Below, in pieces: positions 60,796 through 64,000 of a DNA stretch of 64,000 nucleotides. Location: assembly GCA_964477265.1 (NCBI GenBank), contig CAYZDJ010000007.1, positions 62,001 to 126,000 on the forward strand, in the 5' to 3' direction. The notes under the pieces were generated by a model. It was not told where the DNA came from. It did no database searches and worked only from the letters and a program-made list of their open reading frames with translations. A program made the translations under genes and the position numbers. Positions within the stretch are counted from its first letter, which is position 1. Each line of letters opens with the position of its first letter. The DNA is from CAIVPM01 sp964477265 (GTDB taxonomy: Bacteria; Bacteroidota; Bacteroidia; Chitinophagales; Chitinophagaceae).

Positions 60796-61971
60796 ATGAG
60801 AAAACGTTTTTTGTTTATTAGTGTTACTACTAGTTTATTTTCAATTCTAGGTAGTCAAGTTAAAGCACAGGTTGCTGAAACAATAAATCCAAGAACTACT
60901 GCTGTTCCTTTTTTACGTATAGCACCAGATGCAAGGGCTTCAGGAATGGGTGATGTTGGTGTTGCAACTACTCCAGATGCAAGTTCTAGCTTTTGGAATT
61001 TGGCTAAAGCACCATTTGCCAAAAGCAATACTGGTATTAGTTTAACTTATACACCATGGCTAAAGGCTTTGGGTGTTAGCGATGTGTATTTGGCAACACT
61101 TGGTTTTAACCACAAGCTTAGTGATGGTCAAGGTGCTATTGGTGGTAGTTTACGTTATTTCAGCTTAGGAACAATTCAGTTTACTGATAATAATGCTGTA
61201 TTGCAAAATACTTTTCGCCCAAGGGAAATGGCTTTAGATTTTGGATATGCACGTAAACTCAGCGACAGACTTTCGCTAGGTGTTGCTTTACGCTATATCA
61301 ATTCTAATCTTACTGGAGATTATTCTCAGGGAGGAAATACCTATAAAGCTGGTAATGCTATTGCTGGCGATATTAGTTTATACTATGATGGTGTTACAGA
61401 AAAAGATGGTGCTGGTTTTGCCTGGGGTTTTACCTTGAGCAATTTAGGTTCAAAAATTGGCTATACAAATGATAATGCCAACAAAGATTACATACCTGCA
61501 AACCTTGGTTTTGGGTTTAATTATACTTATCCAATTGATGAAGCCAATAAAATAAATTTTGCTTTTGATATTAATAAATTATTGGTTCCTGCCCCACCAA
61601 CCAGAAATGATCCAAACACATTTACTTCTGAAGACTCTGCTAACTTAGTTGCTTACAGAAGCCAGAGTGTAATTAGCAGTTGGTTCAAATCTTTTAGTGA
61701 TGGTGGTGGTTTTGTAAAATCTTTACAAGTATCGCTTGGTGCCGAGTATTGCTATAATGACCAGTTTTTTGTGAGAGCAGGTTATTTTAGCGAAAGCACT
61801 ATTGAAGGTGGAAGAAAATATTTTACTGCTGGTGCAGGTATTCAATACAACGTAATGAATTTTAATTTTTCATATTTAATTCCATCTGGCTCAACTGCAG
61901 GCTCTGGTACAAGTCCATTAGCTAATACAGTTCGTTTTGGTGTTACATTTGATTTAGATGGAGGTGAGTAG
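60796..61971 (+). CDS. porV: T9SS outer-membrane shuttle protein PorV (LptO)
   Basis: 391-residue FadL-like barrel. PorV collects T9SS substrates at the SprA/Sov translocon and delivers them to the PorU sortase. Signal peptide (LFISVTTSLFSILGSQVKAQ), then PFLRIAPDARASGMGDVGVATTPDASSSFWNLAK (key words PFLRIAPDARASGMGD, FWNLAK), the invariant PorV start, followed by typical barrel strands (ALDFGYARKLSDRLSLGVALRY) and a C-terminal LANTVRFGVTFDL. porU, often adjacent, is not here. Single gene with terminator at 62002. Confidence 0.96.
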   Translation: MRKRFLFISVTTSLFSILGSQVKAQVAETINPRTTAVPFLRIAPDARASGMGDVGVATTPDASSSFWNLAKAPFAKSNTGISLTYTPWLKALGVSDVYLATLGFNHKLSDGQGAIGGSLRYFSLGTIQFTDNNAVLQNTFRPREMALDFGYARKLSDRLSLGVALRYINSNLTGDYSQGGNTYKAGNAIAGDISLYYDGVTEKDGAGFAWGFTLSNLGSKIGYTNDNANKDYIPANLGFGFNYTYPIDEANKINFAFDINKLLVPAPPTRNDPNTFTSEDSANLVAYRSQSVISSWFKSFSDGGGFVKSLQVSLGAEYCYNDQFFVRAGYFSESTIEGGRKYFTAGAGIQYNVMNFNFSYLIPSGSTAGSGTSPLANTVRFGVTFDLDGGE

Positions 61972-62001
61972 TAGCTTAAATTGAATTATAAAGAATAAAA
62001 C

Positions 62002-62033
62002 AAAAAACTCGAAGCATTGCTTCGAGTTTTTTT
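62002..62033. terminator. Bidirectional terminator between porV and the methyltransferase
   Basis: Perfect stem aaaaaactcgaagca/tgcttcgagtttttt with a one-base formal loop; tcgaag-core group. Confidence 0.9.
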
Positions 62034-62048
62034 ATGAAGTTAGTACAA

Positions 62049-62792
62049 CTATTTTTTCCTGGCAATAATTATCATTCTTGGCGAGGTATGAATATTATAA
62101 TCACTCAAATTATAATCGCCAAAAACATTTTGTATTTGCATATTCTGCAATGATAGCATTTCATTAAAATCGCCCAAGCTAAATTTCGCAACACGCTCTG
62201 TAGATAAGTGCCTTGGCAAGCCATTTATATCGTCAGCAACCTGTATTTGTTTATAAAAATGATTATCTGTTTGCCACTTTGTAATAACAAATTTCAGGTT
62301 ATCTATTTCTTTTTCGCCTAACGAGCAAAAGAAATTTTCCTCGAAATGTGTGTTTAGGTAATCTATCACAAAAACACCATTGTGCTTAATGCTTTGGGTT
62401 ATTGAACGTATTGCATTATTGTGCTCTCGTTGGGTTTTAAAATAACCAAAGCTGGTAAAAAGGTTAAAGGCAATATCAAAGTAATTTACATAAAATGGTA
62501 ACCGCATGTCATGTATGCAAAAGTGCAGTTTCTCATTTTCATTTTGTTTGGCTTCATTTATAGATTCAAAAGATAAATCTATGCCCGTTACATCAAAGCC
62601 CATTTCATTCAAAGCCTTGCTGTGCCTGCCTTTGCCACAAGCTACATCCAGCATTTTGCTATTGGGTTCGGGTCGTAAAAAATTAATTATTTTTTGTATA
62701 AAAGCAATGGCTTCACTTTCATCTCTGTTGTTATATAAAAGATGATAATAACGTGAATTGAACCAATTACTAAACCATTCCTGAGTTTGCAT
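62049..62792 (-). CDS. Class I SAM-dependent methyltransferase
   Basis: 247 residues; Rossmann-like methyltransferase with motif I MLDVACGKGRHSKALNEMGFDVTGIDLS (words LDVACGKGRHS, FDVTGIDLS) and motif IV DIAFNLFTSFGYF. The N-terminal WFSNWFNSRYYHLLYNNRDE resembles the small-molecule methyltransferase_25/11 group common in Bacteroidota. Substrate unknown. Separated by 36 bases from frr upstream on the same strand, so the two may share a transcript. Confidence 0.88.
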   Translation of the reverse strand: MQTQEWFSNWFNSRYYHLLYNNRDESEAIAFIQKIINFLRPEPNSKMLDVACGKGRHSKALNEMGFDVTGIDLSFESINEAKQNENEKLHFCIHDMRLPFYVNYFDIAFNLFTSFGYFKTQREHNNAIRSITQSIKHNGVFVIDYLNTHFEENFFCSLGEKEIDNLKFVITKWQTDNHFYKQIQVADDINGLPRHLSTERVAKFSLGDFNEMLSLQNMQIQNVFGDYNLSDYNIHTSPRMIIIARKK

Positions 62793-62828
62793 AATAATTG
62801 GTTATAATTTAAAAATTAATGGTTAACA

Positions 62829-63392
62829 TTAGATGATTAACATTTCTTTTTCCTTTGCAACCAAATGCTTATCTACTAAGGCAATAAATTTATTGGTTTC
62901 ATCCTGTACCGAAGTTTCTGCATCTTTAGCAGCATCTTCACTTAATCCATCTTTCTGTAGTTTCTTGATTTGCTCAATACTGTCACGTCTTATATTTCTT
63001 ATGGCAACTTTAGATTGTTCGCCTTCGCCTGCTGCTTTTTTAATTAATTCTCTTCTTCGTTCTTCTGTTAATGGGGGTAAATATAACCTTATCTGCACTC
63101 CATCATTTTGAGGTGTGATGCCAATATTTGCCTGTAAAATGGCACGCTCAATAGGTGCAAGCATATTTTTTTCCCAAGGTTGAATGCTTATTGTTCTTGC
63201 ATCTAAAACACTCACATTGGCAACTTGGTTAATTGGTGTTGGGTTGCCATAATAATCAACATTAACTCCATCAAGCATAGATGGAGTTGCTTTACCTGCA
63301 CGAATTTTTGCAAGCTCACTTTCTAAATGCAAAATAGCTTTTTGCATACTTGAACTAGTCTCTCCTATTATTATATCTAATTCTTCTGTCAT
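62829..63392 (-). CDS. frr: Ribosome recycling factor
   Basis: With EF-G, splits post-termination ribosomes. The ATG at 63392 gives the normal start MTEELDIIIGETSSSMQKAI and a 187-residue protein; the six upstream codons from a TTG are discarded. Conserved elements: LAKIRAGKATPSMLDGVNVDYYG, PINQVANVSVLDARTISIQPW (key words IRAGKATPSMLDGV, TISIQPW), GVQIRLYLPPLTEERRREL and VAIRNIRRDS. The usual partner pyrH is not adjacent in this window. A perfect TAnnTTTG box is 16 bases upstream. Confidence 0.97.
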   Translation of the reverse strand: MTEELDIIIGETSSSMQKAILHLESELAKIRAGKATPSMLDGVNVDYYGNPTPINQVANVSVLDARTISIQPWEKNMLAPIERAILQANIGITPQNDGVQIRLYLPPLTEERRRELIKKAAGEGEQSKVAIRNIRRDSIEQIKKLQKDGLSEDAAKDAETSVQDETNKFIALVDKHLVAKEKEMLII

Positions 63393-63407
63393 AAAAAAAA
63401 GTTGCAG

Positions 63408-63415
63408 CAAATCTA
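63408..63415 (-). promoter_or_regulatory. -7 box of frr
   Basis: Minus strand TAGATTTG, a perfect TAnnTTTG match, 15 bases before the ATG at 63392. It supports the ATG over the earlier TTG, which the box overlaps. Confidence 0.55.
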
Positions 63416-63423
63416 TAAGGTTT

Positions 63424-63460
63424 AATAAAAAAGCCTCATTTTTTTTGAGGCTTTTTTATT
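63424..63460 (-). terminator. Terminator after the WecA-like gene
   Basis: Perfect 15-bp stem aataaaaaagcctca/tgaggcttttttatt with a T7 loop, abutting the stop codon of the WecA-like gene on the minus strand. Confidence 0.85.
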
Positions 63461-64000
63461 TATTTTTCTACTACTTGCGAGTGTTGATCTTTGGCAGTGA
63501 TAAGTGTTACCACATGTTTTATTTTCTTAGAGAATGTTATATCCTCGTCTTCTTTTAATGCTCTGTATTTTGCTTTACTTTTTCTACCAGTTACTTGTAA
63601 AAAGAAAACGCCTAAAAAGAATAAACTGGTTTGTAAAAGTATAATTGTTGTAGTACCCATTGGTAGTGCAACATAAGTAAGCAATATAAATGATATAGCT
63701 GATGCACCAATAATAATAGTTATTACTTTATGACTTAATCCTCTATCTAATAAAATATGGTGCAAATGATTTCTGTCTGGAAAGAAAGGAGACCTTCCAT
63801 TCATTATTCGTATTGTAAATACCCTTAAAGTATCAAGCAATGGCATTATTAAAATACCAAATCCTAATGCTGGAGAAGATGTAACCTGAAAGAAAGAGTT
63901 GCTGTTTGCGGTTTCAATAAAGTGAATTACAAGTATAGCATTAACAATTCCACAAAGCATAGAGCCAGTATCACCCATAAATATTTTGGCTGGTGGAAAA
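63460..64000 (-). CDS. WecA/TagO-like undecaprenyl-phosphate sugar-1-phosphate transferase (5' end outside window)
   Basis: C-terminal part of a polyprenyl-phosphate GlcNAc-1-phosphate transferase (MraY/WecA superfamily), which starts glycan assembly on undecaprenyl phosphate at the inner membrane. The frame is open through base 64000 (FPPAKIFMGDTGSM), so the true start and the N-terminal helices are beyond the window; an internal ATG at 63978 is not the start. Key motifs: FMGDTGSMLCG (metal/catalytic Asp) and PDRNHLHHILLDRG, the cytosolic His-rich HLHH loop characteristic of WecA/TagO rather than MraY. At least four membrane segments follow, then a charged C-terminal tail. Substrate type by family only. 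Confidence 0.92.
   Translation of the reverse strand, partial: FPPAKIFMGDTGSMLCGIVNAILVIHFIETANSNSFFQVTSSPALGFGILIMPLLDTLRVFTIRIMNGRSPFFPDRNHLHHILLDRGLSHKVITIIIGASAISFILLTYVALPMGTTTIILLQTSLFFLGVFFLQVTGRKSKAKYRALKEDEDITFSKKIKHVVTLITAKDQHSQVVEK

Noticed and set aside
1..64000. tRNA, rRNA, riboswitch or prophage genes
   Set aside because: I scanned intergenic regions for tRNA-like GC-rich cloverleaf segments, rRNA words and integrase genes and saw none; small RNAs cannot be excluded by eye.

Overview
The window is AT-rich DNA from a member of the Bacteroidota, most likely a Chitinophagaceae-like gliding bacterium. The evidence is a set of lineage markers: type IX secretion (T9SS) proteins (PorX, a PorP/SprF protein, a PorE-like OmpA protein, PorV), GldG, two very long secreted proteins ending in T9SS type A sorting domains, Bacteroidota-style promoters (TAnnTTTG-like -7 boxes) and almost no Shine-Dalgarno sequences. 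It is a chromosomal region with mostly housekeeping genes. No rRNA, tRNA, CRISPR array, prophage or intact insertion sequence was seen. A 100-N assembly gap lies inside a tandem-repeat gene, so the source is a draft assembly.

Layout. 0-12.4 kb: the 3' part of an alpha-2-macroglobulin gene, a minus-strand block (rsmI, pssA, aminopeptidase P, PaiB-like, rplY), a GldM-like lipoprotein and P5C dehydrogenase. 12.6-23.5 kb: a GEVED/T9SS cargo protein, an outer-membrane barrel with an orphan ABC-2 permease, Nudix hydrolase, nucleoside symporter, gldG, a decayed GxxExxY gene, TerC and sucC. 23.6-29.4 kb (minus): esterase, small membrane protein, TPR protein, gyrA. 29.7-33.5 kb: lemA with two TPM-domain genes, then a glucan-phosphorylase-like gene. 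33.8-40.6 kb: a 2269-codon RCC1/adhesin-like T9SS cargo gene with the assembly gap. 40.9-48 kb: a zinc-ribbon/SPFH pair (YdjG/YdjI-like), a second GldM-like lipoprotein, yqgE, porX, an FAD oxidoreductase and ridA. 48.1-56.3 kb (minus): small secreted protein, NAD(P)-binding protein, FKBP, ACMSD, EI24, GNAT, OstA-like and MCE envelope proteins, an exported truncated globin and its partner. 56.5-62 kb: fasciclin protein, PorP, PorE-like, PorV. 62-64 kb (minus): methyltransferase, frr and a WecA-like transferase cut by the window edge.

How it fits together. Two T9SS substrates, several T9SS components and the T9SS response regulator share the window with outer-membrane lipid/LPS transport genes (OstA-like, MCE) and envelope-stress-type genes (LemA, TPM, SPFH, zinc ribbon). 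The most interesting unexplained items are: two paralogous lipoproteins that look like the N-terminal half of the T9SS motor protein GldM/PorM and share a conserved promoter; several families of word-like inverted repeats that fill gaps between genes and also sit in frame inside the alpha-2-macroglobulin gene; a lipoprotein globin with a membrane-anchored ferredoxin-fold-like partner next to a perfect 11-bp dyad; and a phosphorylase-family protein lacking the pyridoxal-phosphate lysine.
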